A DNA stretch of 64,000 nucleotides from Burkholderiaceae bacterium (GTDB lineage: Bacteria > Pseudomonadota > Gammaproteobacteria > Burkholderiales > Burkholderiaceae_C). The notes below the pieces were generated by a model, which was given only the letters and a program-made list of their open reading frames with translations, was not told where the DNA came from and did no database searches. Positions 63,409 through 64,000 of the stretch are shown here, in pieces (the first letter of the stretch is position 1; every line of letters starts with the position of its first letter). The stretch lies in NCBI GenBank assembly GCA_019745555.1, contig JAIESX010000002.1:161191-225190 (forward strand), given 5' to 3'. The position numbers and the translations under genes are program-made.

Positions 63409-64000
63409 ATGAGTCAGAAAGTGGCGTATGTGACGGGTGGCATGGGTGGCATCGGCACCGCCATCTGCCAGCGCCTGCACAAGGAAGGCTTCAAGGTCAT
63501 CGCGGGCTGCGGCCCCACGCGCGACTACGCCAAGTGGCTGGCCGAGCAGAAGGCCCAGGGCTACACCTTCTACGCCTCGGTCGGCAATGTGGGCCTGTGG
63601 GATTCCACCGTGGAAGCCTTCGGCAAGGCCAAGGCCGAGCACGGCTCCATCGACGTGCTGGTCAACAACGCCGGCATCACCCGCGACCGCATGTTCCTCA
63701 AGATGACGCGCGAGGACTGGGACGCGGTGATCGAGACCAACCTCAACTCCATGTTCAACGTGACCAAGCAGGTCGTGGGCGATATGGTGGAAAAAGGCTG
63801 GGGCCGCATCATCAACATCAGCTCGGTCAACGGCGAGAAGGGCCAGGCCGGCCAGACCAACTACTCGGCCGCCAAGGCCGGCATGCACGGCTTCACCATG
63901 GCGCTGGCGCAGGAGCTGGCCAACAAGGGCGTGACGGTCAACACCGTGAGCCCGGGCTACATCGGCACCGACATGGTCAAGGCCATCCGCCCCGACGTGC
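63409..64000 (+). CDS. phaB: Acetoacetyl-CoA reductase (SDR family), 3' end beyond window
   Basis: The visible 197 residues form most of an NADPH-dependent short-chain reductase: cofactor motif VTGGMGGIGTAICQRLHKEG, VLVNNAGITRDRMFLKM, active site ISSVNGEKGQAGQTNYSAAKAG with the Ser-Tyr-Lys triad, and SPGYIGTDMVKAIRPDV at the edge. It makes (R)-3-hydroxybutyryl-CoA for PhaC. A GAGGAG ribosome site lies upstream. The 100-base gap after phaA has a weak hairpin (TGGCGT/ACGCCA near 63314-63333) but no clear terminator. Confidence 0.94.
   Translation, partial: MSQKVAYVTGGMGGIGTAICQRLHKEGFKVIAGCGPTRDYAKWLAEQKAQGYTFYASVGNVGLWDSTVEAFGKAKAEHGSIDVLVNNAGITRDRMFLKMTREDWDAVIETNLNSMFNVTKQVVGDMVEKGWGRIINISSVNGEKGQAGQTNYSAAKAGMHGFTMALAQELANKGVTVNTVSPGYIGTDMVKAIRPDV

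Overview
The window is high-GC, densely packed chromosomal DNA. It most likely comes from a betaproteobacterium of the order Burkholderiales, probably family Comamonadaceae; the genus cannot be fixed from sequence alone. The indications are the iscR-iscS-iscU-iscA-hscB-hscA-fdx order, divergent uvrB and aromatic aminotransferase genes, a pyruvate dehydrogenase operon whose E3 subunit carries its own lipoyl domain, a class I phaC-phaA-phaB locus, and gentisate catabolism with a TRAP transporter. I see no insertion sequence, prophage, integrase, CRISPR array or replication origin. No stretch longer than about 150 bases lacks a gene or recognisable signal.

Layout. 1-6 kb: the 5' part of an intracellular PHB depolymerase gene (cut by the window edge), a DODA-type dioxygenase, a chalcone-isomerase-like secreted protein, a TSUP permease, an RssA-type patatin and a short MgtE-like transporter. 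4.8-8.3 kb: aromatic aminotransferase divergent from uvrB. 8.3-14.7 kb: the ISC iron-sulfur operon, then dnaQ and tRNA-Val(CAC). 14.7-22.9 kb: a membrane hydrolase, then a Tat-exported intradiol dioxygenase divergent from tetR and a three-gene RND efflux pump, with a perfect 20-bp palindrome between them. 22.9-29.5 kb: housekeeping genes (FAD oxidoreductase, pyrD, rpiA, a thioredoxin-fold protein, prlC, folD). 29.5-38.9 kb: a PAS sensor kinase/FixJ-type regulator pair divergent from aceE-aceF-lpdA. 39-42 kb: PBP1b with an overlapping TPR lipoprotein that resembles LpoP. 42-48 kb: a two-partner secretion locus with a 1,247-residue exoprotein. 48-53 kb: hydrolases, an NlpC/P60 peptidase, an acrylyl-CoA reductase-type enzyme and an isochorismatase-family protein. 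52.9-60.3 kb: a gentisate pathway island (dioxygenase, fumarylpyruvate hydrolase, TRAP importer, MarR regulator, zeta-class GST isomerase) and pgeF. 60.4-64 kb: phaC, phaA and the start of phaB.

How the genes work together. The ISC operon supplies Fe-S clusters under IscR control. The gentisate genes form a full ring-cleavage route to pyruvate and fumarate, and the TRAP genes are probably the importer. Pyruvate dehydrogenase makes acetyl-CoA, which phaA, phaB and phaC can store as polyhydroxybutyrate; the depolymerase at the other end of the window reverses this.

The most unusual signals are non-coding. They are a 40-bp perfect palindrome spanning the aceE stop codon, three TTACA repeats at exact 10-bp spacing upstream of the two-partner secretion genes, the TetR-type palindrome, and a hairpin that would bury the ribosome site and start codon of the chalcone-isomerase-like gene. 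I found no clearly new multi-gene system. The secretion locus, with an exoprotein holding three beta-helix entry motifs and a small secreted protein behind it, is the least explained part.
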